Source of the DNA: Phlebotomus papatasi
Lineage: Eukaryota; Arthropoda; Insecta; Diptera; Psychodidae
DNA length: 64,000 bases
NCBI RefSeq assembly: GCF_024763615.1
Contig: NC_077224.1
Location: 70,690,712-70,754,711, forward strand
Direction: 5' to 3'
Below are positions 22,953 through 34,746 of this stretch, piece by piece. A program made the position numbers and the translations under genes. How positions within the stretch are numbered: the stretch's first letter is position 1; every line of letters starts with the position of its first letter. Under the pieces are notes generated by a model. The model did no database searches. It had not been told where the DNA came from and saw only the letters and a list, made by a program, of their open reading frames with translations.

Positions 22953-23390
22953 TCAATTGTTGTTTTTTTCGTATAGTTCTTCACATAATCCTTTCAGTTT
23001 GTGCATTATAGTGTTCAAAATTTCTTCATCGACATCAGTGTTTTTCTGTGGATTTTTAATTCTAATCCAGTGAAGATTCTGGAATTTGGGTCGGGGCGTT
23101 TGATGACCTGGCTGCATATTCTTGATTGTGAGCGTCGAAGTTTGATGGTGAAATAAGCTCTGGTACTTCAAGTTAAGATTGCGAAGAAAGGATAGGAAAG
23201 ACTTCGGATGAAAGTACAGGATTCGGAGAGGGAGTTTTCTGAGAGCTGCGGAGGTATTGGAGGACAATTTTCTTTTGCGGAGGCAGCCAAAATCCCTAAC
23301 GCCAAAATCTTGAAAGCCAAAATCCCGAATGTTCAAAATCTTGAAAGGGATGAAATTAAATGGAGGAAAATGTGTAGAATAATTTCCCAA
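22953..23390 (-). CDS. Hypothetical ORF, 145 codons, doubtful
   Basis: An open frame on the minus strand whose C-terminal 54 residues from an internal ATG (MQPGHQTPRPKFQNLHW onward) look protein-like. The N-terminal part (NIRDFGFQDFGVRDFG) is translated degenerate minisatellite of the GGGATTTTCGG type. It could be the end of a spliced gene, a relic or chance. I know no homologue. Confidence 0.2.
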   Translation of the reverse strand: MGNYSTHFPPFNFIPFKILNIRDFGFQDFGVRDFGCLRKRKLSSNTSAALRKLPLRILYFHPKSFLSFLRNLNLKYQSLFHHQTSTLTIKNMQPGHQTPRPKFQNLHWIRIKNPQKNTDVDEEILNTIMHKLKGLCEELYEKNNN

Positions 23391-23874
23391 GACACAGACA
23401 ATTTCCCTTTGCCTCCAGCAAGTGCGGGTGTAATCGTGAGAGTAGCTTTTAAGAATTCGGGATTTTGGCTTTCGGGATTTCGACCGGGACCGTTTTTCTT
23501 TATTGAAGCTCTAATTGAAAGATGTAAATGATGTCAATGTTGATGTTCTGGAATATGGATTTGATTTAAATTTGAATATGGATTAAACTGCATGGGGTTC
23601 GGCTTTGCGCCCGTGATCCGGAACCACTTTCTGATGTTCTGTGTGTGTTGTTCTTTCTTTAAATTTTATATATTTCTTTTTTTTTGTGGCTCACTGTTTG
23701 ATGTCATTTATTATTTGTATAATTAATGTTTATTTTTTCTTATCTTATTTTTATTCCTTCCTTTTAATTACAACAATTTGTTGTGCACAGTGGCCAAACA
23801 GCTATTATGGCTAGGCCCATTTCTTACCATTAAGACACTCATGGACAGACCCATCATTTATAATATTGTAAAAG

Positions 23875-24025
23875 TGTAAACCTGACCATACAACCTATGA
23901 AGGGGTTTTCCATCGTTTTATCCTGGAGGTTGGTCACCAACGCTAAGACGGCGATGGCCGCAAGGTACGGTGGGGTTAACATGAGTTATTATAAGTTATT
24001 AATGGTAATGAAAAATAAATACAAT
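23875..24025 (+). repeat. Probable non-LTR retroelement 3' fragment, copy 3 of 3
   Basis: It contains GGGGTTTTCCATCGTTTTATC, CCTGGAGGTTGGTCACCAACG and CTAAGACGGCGATGGCCGC, then AAAAATAAATACAATAC. Its 5' neighbourhood (23760-23870) also resembles 16310-16480. Confidence 0.45.
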
Positions 24026-24885
24026 ACAATTTTATGCGCGGAAGTTTGCACTTGACTAGCAAATCCCCAGCCCTAACATAACTCCTAGATAGGAAGCATC
24101 AGTTTGTTCTCTTTGAGTTCGTTTGATTGTTGTGCTTGCACCATTTTTTTTTGGAAGAAAATTTTGTCTAATTTCTTAGCAACTTTCTTCAGTATGTCCC
24201 CTCCCTCCTTGGAATTAAATAGTGTCACTCTGAAACTCATTTATATGTCATATAAATATTAGATATTCTTTTTGCCTCTTGTGGAGCATCTTCTTCATTT
24301 GACACCCCACAATACATTATTGTAAATAAAAACAGAAGCAAATTCAAAGCTGCGTATCATTAAAATTTTCCAATTTATCCAATGACCTTTTCCGAAAAAT
24401 CCATTCTGATTTCCCTTTTGGCTATCCTCGTGTGAACGCTAGACGATTGAACTTACCGGTCCAAGTACGACAAATTATTATCAATCGCTTAAACTTTAGA
24501 TCGATTTTCATCTAAATATTGAGAATTTCAAATTATTGCATGAAATCATCTGATTCCAACAGCATCAAATCGGATGATCTCATCTCCATTCCACGTGGAA
24601 GCTGGGCAAAAAGTAAATCACAAAAAAGACCACTGCTGAAATTAGAATTTCACAATTTATTTCTCAAATTTCTGAGATTTACATATTTTTGTGTGTAATA
24701 AAAATGACACAAAATCATTCCAAAAAAAAACAATGATGTGTTTATTTTTTTTTATCCGTTGGACAACGAGACTAGCTCTACCTTTCAGGGCCAAATATAA
24801 CACTTTTTCATGCTGAACTTTCTTCTATGATAATTAAGCGATGCTTGGCACCGGCGCGTTGGGAAGATTTCTCGTGTTGGGCATT
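24026..24885. other. Intergenic and GAPDH 3' region
   Basis: There is no coding potential. The part near 24650-24885 probably includes the GAPDH 3' untranslated region on the minus strand (AT-rich, with AATAAA-like strings). Confidence 0.4.
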
Positions 24886-25884
24886 TTAATCCTTAGACTG
24901 CATGAATTTGATGAGGTCAATGACCCTGTTGGAGTAGCCAAACTCATTATCATACCAAGAAATGAGCTTGACGAAGTTGTCATTGAGTGAAATGCCAGCT
25001 TGGGCATCGAAGATGGAAGAGTGATTGTCTCCAATGAAGTCAGACGAGACAACTTCTTCTTCGGTGTACCCAAGGATACCCTTAAGTGGTCCTTCGGCAG
25101 CCTCGCGGACCTTAGCCTTGATGGCATCATAGTTGGCCGGCTTACCCAGACGCACCGTCAAATCAACAACGGATACATTTGGCACCGGAACTCTGAAAGC
25201 CATTCCAGTGAGTTTACCATTGAGAGCCGGGATAACCTTGCCGACAGCCTTAGCAGCCCCCGTGGCAGCTGGGATGATGTTTTGTTGGGCACCACGACCA
25301 TCACGCCACAGCTTTCCAGAAGGTCCGTCAACGGTCTTCTGGGTGGCCGTTGTAGCATGAACAGTGGTCATCAAACCCTCGACAATCTCAAAGTTATCAT
25401 GGACAACCTTAGCCAGAGGAGCCAAGCAATTGGTTGTGCATGATGCATTGGACACAACCTTGAGATCCGGCGTGTAGGCATCCAGATTAACACCCACAAC
25501 AAACATTGGAGCATCAGCACTTGGAGCTGAAATGATGACCTTCTTGGCACCACCCTTCAAGTGAGCCGATGCCTTGTCAATAGTCGTAAAGACACCAGTG
25601 GATTCAACCACATATTCAGCCCCAGCAGAAGCCCAGTTAATTGTGGATGGGTCACGTTCGCAGAAAACAGTAATCTTCATCCCATTGACCACCAACTGAC
25701 CACCCTCAGCACTTACAGTTCCCTTGAAGCGCCCATGGGTGGAATCAAACTTAAACATGTAGACCATGTAGTCTAGGCCAATGAAGGGATCATTGACAGC
25801 CACCACCTGGGCGCCCTTCTCAATGGCAGCACGCAAAACAAGGCGACCAATGCGGCCAAATCCGTTGATTCCAATCTTGGACAT
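24886..25884 (-). CDS. Gapdh: Glyceraldehyde-3-phosphate dehydrogenase
   Basis: Cytosolic glycolytic enzyme that converts glyceraldehyde 3-phosphate to 1,3-bisphosphoglycerate with NAD+. It has 332 aa in a single coding exon. The NAD-binding Rossmann start GINGFGRIGRLV (residues 5-16), the catalytic cysteine C149 in SNASCTTNCLAPLAKV, its partner H176 in TTVHATTATQK, and the C-terminal WYDNEFGYSNRVIDL are all intact. Length is the family standard. The start is the ATG before SKIGINGFG. A good splice acceptor (TTCTTATTTAG) lies 16 bases upstream, so there is probably a non-coding first exon. Codon use favours G/C in third positions, as expected for a highly expressed gene. No defects. Confidence 0.98.
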   Translation of the reverse strand: MSKIGINGFGRIGRLVLRAAIEKGAQVVAVNDPFIGLDYMVYMFKFDSTHGRFKGTVSAEGGQLVVNGMKITVFCERDPSTINWASAGAEYVVESTGVFTTIDKASAHLKGGAKKVIISAPSADAPMFVVGVNLDAYTPDLKVVSNASCTTNCLAPLAKVVHDNFEIVEGLMTTVHATTATQKTVDGPSGKLWRDGRGAQQNIIPAATGAAKAVGKVIPALNGKLTGMAFRVPVPNVSVVDLTVRLGKPANYDAIKAKVREAAEGPLKGILGYTEEEVVSSDFIGDNHSSIFDAQAGISLNDNFVKLISWYDNEFGYSNRVIDLIKFMQSKD

Positions 25885-25919
25885 ATTGTCAATTGGTCTA
25901 AATAAGAACAAAAAGTTCC

Positions 25920-26280
25920 GCTTTTATCAGTTGAATTTATTTTTGTTCAACATCGTGAAAATTATGTGATTGTGTGCCAAAAAAAATTTCTGATAAGAGT
26001 GCTTATTTTTTGTATGAAGATGAAAATATTTCGTTTTGCTGGTGTTTCTGGGGGCTTGGCAATATAATTATTTTAAACAGGAAAGAAATGGTCAGATTAT
26101 ACATGATCTGGGTAATTTAATGGATTTGTTTTTGATGCTTTGCTTTTTTAATTGTATTTAAAGATCTCGAATAAATGTGATAGAAGAATCTTCCATTGTC
26201 TTTAAACTAGAATAGGGGAAGACTTTCAAGTTTCGCACATACTCTGGCTTCGAACACTTTATATTTTTCCCATACCACTT
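25920..26280. other. Gapdh: Upstream region of GAPDH
   Basis: It is AT-rich and non-coding, and should contain the 5' intron, first exon and promoter of GAPDH on the minus strand. I could not fix the first exon. Confidence 0.35.
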
Positions 26281-26365
26281 TTACCGTTTAGGGACGATTG
26301 GAAGAGCGGTGTCTCAAAAAAATATTTTCTACAACCTTCTATAAAAAGTTATGTTTTTCTTTAAT

Positions 26366-26507
26366 GGTCTCTACACATTGGGAGAAATTTTTGTCAAAAA
26401 TTGCTTTTTTGAAGGAAATTCCTGCAGCGTTGTAGGAGGAAACGTCAAATTTCTGTCAAAAAAGCAATTTTTGACGAAAATTGCTCCCAATGTGTAGACA
26501 CCTTAAG
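26366..26507. mobile_element. Palindromic MITE
   Basis: GTCTCTACACATTGGGAG and CTCCCAATGTGTAGAC are inverted ends, and the match continues inward through TTGTCAAAAATTGCTTTTTT. It is non-coding. A single related end occurs near 12462-12480. Confidence 0.7.
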
Positions 26508-27060
26508 GAAAAGTGATTTTTTCTGACCCCTAATTTTTAATCCTCTCATCCTCAAATGGTTAATGAATCTGACATAATTGTATTTAAGGAAATGTATGAC
26601 TTTTACGACTGTTAAAAGATATTGCCACACAGAAAATCAATATTTCGTAAAATTGTGTTTATGAAGTGTTTATGAATTCCTATTGGGAACTTACGAAATG
26701 CTCATTGTTCGTAACATGATCACTTAACAGCATTTTTTGTACTTTTACAAATATTTGTTCGTAAATATTCGTAAACACACAAAAAAATGTTCGTAAAATT
26801 TTATCATTGAATCCTATAATAAGGAATTCTTTTGTTCTTATTATTCGTACTTAAATTTTAACTCCTGAATTTTTTAACTTCTTTTGATTTTAATTTTTCT
26901 TCTTTCACAATTGTAGAAGGAATGACGCGGATGACCTTATTTTTGTAATTAAATATATTATTATTATTATTTTTATTAAATACTCCAATGGCTAATCAAT
27001 AAAGCAGATTAATTTGTAGCTTTTTGTAATAAATTATATTTCGTTACCATTGTGAATTAT

Positions 27061-28430
27061 TAGTGGGAAATTGGGGTATCACCAAACACTTTTGAAAGAT
27101 TCGCTTTTGACTAAATTTCCCAAGAAAACTCTGAATTTTAGAAAAATGTTGCTTACACCATGTTATAGCCTTGAGTATAGGCTGTATATTAATGCATATA
27201 AGACTGATGTAAAACAATGCTATTTTCCAGAAAAAGGAAAATTATTTCACCATGCATTTTTCGATTTTTTCCAATCACCCGGGGTACAACCAAACACTTT
27301 TTGGGGCACCAGTAAACACCTCTTTTTCTCACCCATTGAAGTTATTTTGGGCATTCACCACATATCTTAATTATAAAGATATTAAAAATTTTATTAATTC
27401 TCAAAAAAAAAACACTGCAACATTTAGAATAAATGGCTAAAAATAGCAGAAAACTAAAGCATCGACTTCTTTTTTGGTAAGCAGCGCCACTAAATAGTGG
27501 CGAACATTTTACCTAAAATTCGAATTTTGTGCGCTCTTGATTTTTTTTTGATAAAATCGAAAAATTATTCGCCAATTCTTGATTAAAAAGTTGTTTAAGG
27601 CAAAATTAGGTCTATTAAACTATATTTCTCCCATTTCTCTTGAATTTCGAATGAAAATTCCATGAATGGATATAAATTTCGGAAATCGATCAAAGAGGGA
27701 GAGGAAAATAAGATTTTAATGGCTCGGGCACACCTTTTAGATCAGGAAAATTTCATGAAGTCGAAATTCGAAACCCTTTCTTTCTCCCATGTTTTACATA
27801 TGACTATTTCATTTTTTCGCATACCAAATTCGATAGAGCTAAATTGAATTTGTAGTGATGTTTAAGAGAAGAAGAAGAGTGCGAGAGAATGAGATAGACA
27901 TTATGCAAAACATGTGAGAAAGAAAGGTATCCGAAATTCGACTTCATGAAATTTTCTTGATCTAAAAGGTGTGCCCGAGCCATAAGGAAAAAATTTGCCA
28001 CTTAAGCTACTCTCGCGACATCTACAATTGTGAGAAATTTGCCTTTTTGGTGGTGCCCCAAACTCTGTTTTGTGATTGATTTTTTTATTCTTTTAAAAAA
28101 AATGTGAACATTAATTTCTTTAATAAATACATAAATATTATCCCAAAATATCTAGGAAAGTACTGGTGTAGTGAAATTTGACTTAACTTGTTTTATTTTC
28201 ATATTCCAGGTATATGTATAAATGACTAAAATTATCAAAATCTAACAATTTTACGAAAAAGGATTCTCTTTTCTAAACTACTTGAACTAAGTGGATCATT
28301 CTTTAGTTGGACAAGCATCCCTATAATATCTATGATTTCATATAAGTCTCATTCTCTAAAACCTTATACCTATTTATAAAATCGTGGTGTTTGGTGGTAG
28401 CCCTGTTTGGTGGTGCCCCAGTTTCCCCTA
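27061..28430. mobile_element. 1.37-kb inverted-end element, no transposase
   Basis: It starts TAGTGGGAAATTGGGGTATC then ACCAAAC and ends GTTTGGTGGTGCCCCAG then TTTCCCCTA, about 27-bp imperfect inverted ends. It carries the palindromic MITE 27719-27983. Short frames inside (27071-27370) show no transposase features. Confidence 0.6.
27719..27983. mobile_element. Palindromic MITE with 50-bp arms
   Basis: ATGGCTCGGGCACACCTTTT and AAAAGGTGTGCCCGAGCCAT are perfect inverted ends, continued by AGATCAGGAAAATTTCATGA and its complement with a few mismatches. Weaker relatives occur near 34230-34450 and 35060-35322. Confidence 0.75.
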
Positions 28431-28891
28431 TTTCCTGACTACCTAAAGTTATTTTTTTTCTTATGTCTGTACATAATTGTAAAGTAGAAGGTTGAGGGAA
28501 TCTAGAATATTATCTGCAAGTCTCTAGCTATTTGATATATAGTAAATATTTAAGCTGAAAAATGGCGAATTTTCAAATTCATGATTGATTTTATTTATTT
28601 TTTATACTTCTAATTTTTTAAGCAAACCCCTTTTGGCAATAAAAACTAGAATACTCATACGTAATATTTTTCATTAAAGCGAAAAATATTATTCATTGGT
28701 ATTGTCAGAAAAATTACTCAAGTTTTTGGGCTATTTTTGTCCATATCGTTCATAGAAGCACAAAACACACCGAATCAGACTCTGTTGGACTTTCCAAGGT
28801 TAGATGTAAGACTTTTCATTGATTATGTTTCTCAGTTTAATTTTTATTGTCGATTTTCAGTCCGTAAAGTGTCTCGTCGTTGAAGGGTTAA

Positions 28892-30382
28892 GAGCAATTA
28901 AACTGCTAAAGATTATAACTTATTTAGGAAACGATAAATTATGATTATTGACCAATAAACTTTTTTTCTTTTTTGTGATGTTCGATTCTATGAAGAAATC
29001 CTAAAATTTAGATAACTATTTAGAAATAATAAAATCAAGAGCTATTAGTCCCCTGTACTGAATCAAATTTATCTTAATCTAAAAGAGTAAAAAATTAATA
29101 ATTAAATTAAAAACTCAAACTCTGAGAAAAAATTAAGAAAAACTTCGTTCTTATTTGACAGAAAGAGTCTTATTGGAATATAAGTAATCTCTTGAACAAA
29201 GTCTTTTAAGATTTTTTAAAGCGACATATTTTTTTTGAAGTGATAATATAAATTTAAATAATAATTGAATAAATTATTACTGAGATAAAAAGTTACATTG
29301 ATGTACATTTTTTCGCATATTTCTAAAGGAAGATTAGCCTTACAATTATTTTATTTAATTCCAGAATTGTTTTGTAGAGCTGAATTACATTATTACGGCA
29401 AAGCCCAGTTTCCTTAAGAACTATGTGAAAAAAATCATGTACAACATCACTCCTCACTACCTGAGATAGTATAAAATTAAAGACCTTAGACAAGCTCCTT
29501 TTACACTTACACTTTTAAAATAAATCTCTGGGTCAGATTAAATTATTAAAAATTTAAAAAAGCAGGGTTTCTTTATGAAGCTCAGTAATTTACTTAATGT
29601 AATGATCAATTAAATGTTAAATTTCAACACTGGCAAGAGTTATTGTAAGTTAAAATTAGAATTAGAGATTACGTTAATGTCTTGATCGAATGATAAAAGC
29701 ATTTTTAAATTCCGGTTTGAGTGTGTAGTAAAATATCAAGTCTGAAAAAGATTCTTAGGAATTTGCCTCACATGGAATTACATTATTAAAATTACTATTT
29801 CATCAGTTCACAGACGAGATTTACGGCCAGAAAGAAAAGATTTCCAAATGTTTTCCTGCTAATGGGAAATCTGGTCACTTTTGTCTTGTTCACTTCTAAA
29901 AGCTTCAAGCTCCAAACAACGTGAAGGTCGCGCGGAGGTCAAATGCGGCGTCTCGTTTTTGGGTCAAAAAGCGGCTTTTTCTACCTAACATTCCTGAAAT
30001 TGCGTAACAGGAATCCCGTGGGATGGGGTACGATCAGGGCAGACGCTGGAAGAGCCGGAAAGGGGACGAAATCGATAAGTGGGATGATGGAAAATTTGGC
30101 GGATGTTATGAAATCCCTTGCATTTTATTAAGCAATTTGCCGAAATTGTGGGGGTATTTCTGGGTAGGTGGAAGTGTCTTCAACTGGGAGAGACTCCTGA
30201 AAGTCCCCTGGAGGACAAATTGAAGGTGAAATGGGTGGGAATGGCGGATCATGTGGAGCAAAAGTGCACTCAACACGTCACTCTCCCAATTTGCCGGGGA
30301 AAAACACCAGTACTGCGATTTAATTTATCATTTTTTGATTGATGGGGTTTTGAGGAAGGATTCTTGGGTTCAAAGTACTCAC
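28892..30382. other. Intergenic, AT-rich then GC-richer near 29900-30380
   Basis: 28892-29850 shows nothing. 29900-30380 is less AT-rich, with overlapping frames on both strands but no recognised protein. It may contain upstream exons or regulatory sequence. Confidence 0.35.
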
Positions 30383-30511
30383 ATTTAAAGGCTCAGCAAT
30401 GCAGGAAATAGTGATAATCCACTGAATGTCGTCTGGATGCGACGAGAGCTTGAACGAAAATGAATTTTTCAAGGGCGATTCAATGGATGGCGGTTGGGTT
30501 ATCAGCGCCGC
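30383..30511 (-). CDS. Possible coding exon of an unassigned minus-strand gene
   Basis: An open minus-strand segment ends at a strong donor (TTTAAAT then GTGAGT at 30382-30377). It would encode a protein-like stretch, including SFKLSSHPDDIQWIITIS. No in-frame ATG was seen, so it would need an upstream exon or a non-ATG start. No following exon could be placed with confidence. It lies about 220 bases from the NAC-beta start in divergent orientation. Confidence 0.25.
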
Positions 30512-30731
30512 CTATGGCAGTAGCACAGAATTTTGTTATAAAACTGTCAGTTTTGTTTTTTGCTGTGGCGAAAAGTGAGGTTATGCTGCTAGGACGAATG
30601 CGCAAGCCCCCCACGGAAAAGTCTTTTCACCCCGGTCTCGCAAAGCACGTGGAGGAAAAGTTTTCTTTCTGTTGAAAAATTGCGCAGCGGAATATTTGCT
30701 AGAAGAGTCGCGAGGGCACCAACAAGGCACA

Positions 30732-33069
30732 ATGAATGCGGAGAAGCTCAAGAAACTCCAGAGCCAGGTGAGAATTGGCGGGAAGGGGACTCCAAGGAGA
30801 AAGAAGAAGGTAGTTCATACCACGGCAGCCACGGATGACAAGAAGCTACAGTCATCGCTCAAGAAGCTGGCCGTGAACACCATTCCCGGCATCGAGGAGG
30901 TCAATATGATCAAAAATGATGGGAGTGTGATTCATTTCAACAATCCCAAGGCTCAGGCTTCTCTGGCAGCAAACACTTTTGCCATTACCGGACACGGAGA
31001 GAACAAACAGGTTAGGAAATGTTTGAAAATCTGCATTAACAAGGAAAATAATTCAATTTTTCATTTAGATCGCCGAAATGCTGCCGGGAATCCTGACTCA
31101 GCTCGGACCTGAGGGTCTCAATCAACTCAAGAGGATTGCCAGTAATGTCGTGGTGGGTAATAAATTGCTTAGCAGTGTCACTGAGGAAGACGATGTGCCC
31201 AATTTGGTTGAGAACTTCGAAGAGGCATCAAAGAAGGAAGTGCGCGATAAGCCCACAAATCCTTTCATAGAGACCGCTGAAGTGGCTCAGCTGGCTCAAA
31301 CTGCAACTCCGGCAGTTGCTCCAGAAGCAGGCAAAGCAGCTGAACCGCCAGCACCATCCGCACAGCCTGAAAAAGCTCCAGAGCCGACTAAAGTAGAGCC
31401 AGCAAAGCAGGAGGCAGCACAGAAACCTGTAGAGACTCCAAAGCCTGCTCCTGAAGCCGTTAAGGCACCGGAAGTAGCTGCACAAGCCCAGAAAGTAGCC
31501 CCAGTGGCAGCTGAAGCTGAGAAGCCAGCACCAGTTGCAACAGAAGCACAAAAATCCGCTGCTGAACCTCCAAAAACTGCTGCAGAAGTACTAAAAGCCG
31601 CACCGGAAGCTCCTAAAGTCGCTGAAGTGCCCAAACAGGTTCAGCAGCCAGCTCAGGCAACTCCTAAAGCTGCAGAGTCCCCAAAGCCAGTGCAGGAGGC
31701 TCCAAAACCAGCCCAAGAACCTGCTAAAGCTGCTGAAGCACCGAAATCAACTCAGTCTGCTCCACAAAAAGCACAGGAACCTCCAAAAGCCGCTGAAGTC
31801 CCCAAATCTGTTCCGGACGCCCCCAAACAAGATCAGAAGGCAGCTAAGGAAACTTCCAAAGCTGCTGAAGCTCCAAAGAAAGTGCAAGAGTTACCGAAGC
31901 CGGCTCAGGAGCCTCCAAAGCCAGCTCAGGAAGCTCCAAAGCCCGTTCAGGAAGCCCCGAAACCAGCCCAGGAAGCTCCAAAGGCAGCGCAGGAAGCCCC
32001 TAAGCCAGCCCATGAAGCTCCAAAGCCAGCGCAGGAGCCTCCAAAACCAGTTCAGGAAGCTCCAAAGCCAGTTCAGGAAGCTCCAAAGTCAGTCCAGGAG
32101 CCTCCAAAAGCAGCACAGGAGCCTCCAAAGCCAGTTCAGGAGCCTCCAAAGCCAGTTCAAGACGCCCCTAAGCCAGCCAAGGAGCCTCCAAAGGCAGCCC
32201 AAGAGCCTTCAAAGCCAGCACAGGGGCCTGCAAAACCAGTTCAGGAGCCTCCAAAGCCAGCTCAGGAGCCTCCAAAGCCAGTTCAGGAAGCTCCAAAGCC
32301 TGCTCAGGGGCCTCCAAAGCCAGCCCAAGAAGTCACAAAAGCAGCTCAGGAGCCTCCAAAGCCAGTTCAGGAAGCTCCAAAGCCAGCTCAGGAGCCTCCA
32401 AAGCCAGCTCAGGAGCCTCCAAAGCCAGCTCAGGGGCCTCCAAAGTCAGTCCAGGAGCCTCCAAAGTCAGTCCAGGAACCTCCAAAACCAGCTCAAGAAG
32501 CCGCGAAGCCAGTACAGGCGGTTCCTGGAGATCAGAAACCAAAGCCTGAAGCCCAAAAGGCCGCTCCTGAAGCACAAAAACCGTCCACTGAGCAATCAGC
32601 TGCGCCTCCATCTCTTGCTGCAGCTCAGTCCTGTCCAGTGGTAGCTGCTGCCAAGGAAACTTCTCCTCCAAGTGCTCCTGCCAGTCTTCCTCCCAAAGAA
32701 TCAACCCCGGTAGCTCCAGCGGCTCAAGGAGAGGCTCCCAAGGCTCCAGAAAGTGCTGCCGCTTCAGCTCCTGAAGCTCCAGCAACTGAAGTGAAGCAAG
32801 GGGCCGGAAAACAGGGTAATAAGAAGGGTGCAGGTAAGAAGGAGAGCCCACCTCAAGGGGCTGCTGGAGAACCAAAGAAGCCGGAAGAGAAGAAGAAAGC
32901 CGAACCGAAGAAGGAGGCCAAGAAGGCCAACGAACCAAAGAAGTCTGACGATGGTGCCAAGAAAGCCGATTCACCGAAGAAGACGGCTGAAGTGAAGCCC
33001 AAGGAGGCGCCAAAGAAGAACGAAAAACCCGCCAAGGGCAAGAAGGAGGCTGAGGAAAAAGCCCCCTAG
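30732..33069 (+). CDS. bic: NAC beta subunit (BTF3/bicaudal) with giant C-terminal extension
   Basis: Beta subunit of the nascent polypeptide-associated complex, which binds ribosomes and shields emerging chains from mis-targeting. Exons 30732-31010 and 31069-33069 join in phase 0, giving 759 aa. Residues 1-151 are a complete canonical protein: the ribosome-binding RRKKK motif at 22-26, the NAC domain from about 35-100, and the usual ending DDVPNLVENFEEASKKE. Normal family members stop about here, near 160-170 aa. In this gene the frame continues for about 600 residues: Ala/Pro/Lys-rich sequence, then about 30 heptads of PKPAQEP/PKPVQEA type (about 31890-32520), then a lysine-rich tail (EEKKKAEPKKEAKKANE). 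The start ATG follows a short leader and fits the family. No stop or obvious donor separates core from extension. The identity of the core is firm; the role of the tail is unknown. Confidence 0.93.
31890..32520 (+). repeat. bic: 21-bp coding minisatellite in NAC-beta
   Basis: About 30 tandem units of the type CCAAAGCCAGCTCAGGAGCCT each encode a heptad of PKPAQEP. Units vary mostly at the fourth codon (Ala/Val) and the seventh (Ala/Pro). The period is a multiple of three and no unit breaks the frame, so length change would keep the protein open. Confidence 0.9.
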
Positions 33070-34740
33070 TCAACTCATTTAGTTTGATGTTCCTAACAAG
33101 AATCTGTGGACTGTTTAATTATTTTTTTCTCAAACTAACAAGTAGTGATTAATTTTTATTTAGTCAACTCTCAAAATACTCGAATTTCTCGAAACTAACC
33201 CAAAGCCTGAATTTAGTGAATGAATTTAAAAAAAAAAAAACAAATACTTTAAGTGTTCACCTTTTTCTAATCAATCGCTCAAATTGCTGCACTCAAAATT
33301 CTTCCCGGAAGGAGCTTTTGTGGGGATGAGTGTGGTGTTAGTCAATCAGTAGTTTTTTGCTCAATATCATCCTAAAACAAATTGATTAAAATCAATTTCT
33401 ATTGCTTCCAGAGGTAATAAAGAATCTCGCGATAGAAGAACGTATTACCAAAATTGAAAACATTGTATTTTATGTATTTTTAATCAAAAATTTAATAAAA
33501 TACTCATTCAAATAAAAATAAAGGTTTCTTTTGACTTTGGTTCTTTACACAATTTACTCATCAACAGCGTTCATATTTCCAAATAATGTAGGGTTAATAT
33601 TGCATCTAACCTCAAAAAATATTAGACGGATTGATTTCAGGTTATGTAATACATAACCTCAAAAAAATTCTCTCAAAATAGAAAATTTTAAAATGAATGT
33701 AATAGGCAAACAACTCTAAAATTCGATGATTTATAAAATCCCTTTTTTATTTGACAAGCATTTAAGAAAATATACGAAAGGATATATTAATTTTCTAAGG
33801 TTATACTTCGTACATTAAAAATTTAAATGAGTTTTTGGTCAGTTTTTTTCGTCGTAGCTAAAAATTATTGTTAATTAAAGAGAACTCGTCTTGATAGAAT
33901 TTTTATTTAGAGATTATTATCACACAAAACATGTTATTGGATTTTTATGGTTATGGTTAACATAACCTAAAACCTTTTTAAGTTATATGGCTAACACAAA
34001 AAATCGAAAAAGTGCGATAGTCTTTCTAAAGTTCACTAAAAAAATAAATTTAATTTTAAAATCGTTATTAAGCCTTAACTCTTTCGCGTCTTTAGGGTCA
34101 TATATGAGCCTACTCATTCATACTCTTCTTGTTCTTTTATACATCTCTCCAAATTAAATTTAGTTCAGTCCAAATTTGAGATCGAAAGAGTGAGGCAGAC
34201 TTATGCAAATCTTTGAAAAGGAAAAAGGACCCGAATTTTGATTTCATGAAATTATGTTGAGCTAAAAAGTATGCCGAAGGTATAAAAATTTATTTTATAA
34301 ATGTTTAAGTAATATCCATAGCCTAAATAAAATTATTGTTAATTAATTTGTTAAACCAAATTAGTATTGCAGAAATAAAAACCCTTGAAATTTACTCACA
34401 ATAAACCGAATTTGCAATGATGCCGCTTCCACACCTTTTAGATAGAGAGAATTTCATATTTCTTGCGATCGAAATTTCCATCCGTTTCTTTCTGAAATCC
34501 TCAATTTATCGAAAATTAACACTTCTGCAAGAAAAGGGCGCGCACATCCAATTTGTCGCAATCGTAAATCAGTGAATATTAATCGTTATTCATCTAGTAA
34601 GAAATCAAAATTTATAAAGCTAATCTAGGTTTAACACTTGTATTTTTTTTATTAAATATAGGTAAAGAAAAAAGTAAATCCACAATTGGTTGCATTGAAT
34701 TGATTGAATAATTCCTGGAATGTGTTATTTTTAAGTACTA
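33070..34740. other. NAC-beta 3' region and AT-rich intergenic DNA
   Basis: AATAAA strings occur at about 33417 and 33505-33515, plausible NAC-beta polyadenylation signals. From 33590 on there are scattered AACCTCAAAAA motifs and, at 34075-34110, one truncated end of the TTAACTCTTTCGCGTC element. No genes. Confidence 0.45.
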
Positions 34741-34746
34741 ATAGGG

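Larger units (their letters stand above)
26281..28891. mobile_element. piggyBac-type element enlarged by nested insertions
   Basis: The left end TTACCGTTTAGGGACGATTGG has a degenerate TTAA. The right end GTCTCGTCGTTGAAGGGTTAA matches the family at 11305-12079 and 47310. The interior 28430-28891 aligns with 11305-11560 in reverse. At least a palindromic MITE (26366-26507) and a 1.37-kb inverted-end element (27061-28430) sit inside. Confidence 0.55.

Noticed and set aside
30118..30342. Plus-strand frame with a protein-like end upstream of NAC-beta
   Set aside because: It is short and has no homologue I know. Competing frames exist on the other strand, and there is no splice link to NAC-beta.
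31296..33073. Overlapping frames on both strands in the NAC-beta extension
   Set aside because: They are shadows of the 21-bp coding repeat, whose length is a multiple of three and which keeps other frames open.
33590..34000. AACCT motifs that could be interstitial telomere repeat (TTAGG)
   Set aside because: The motifs are isolated, irregularly spaced and mixed in orientation, with no tandem array.
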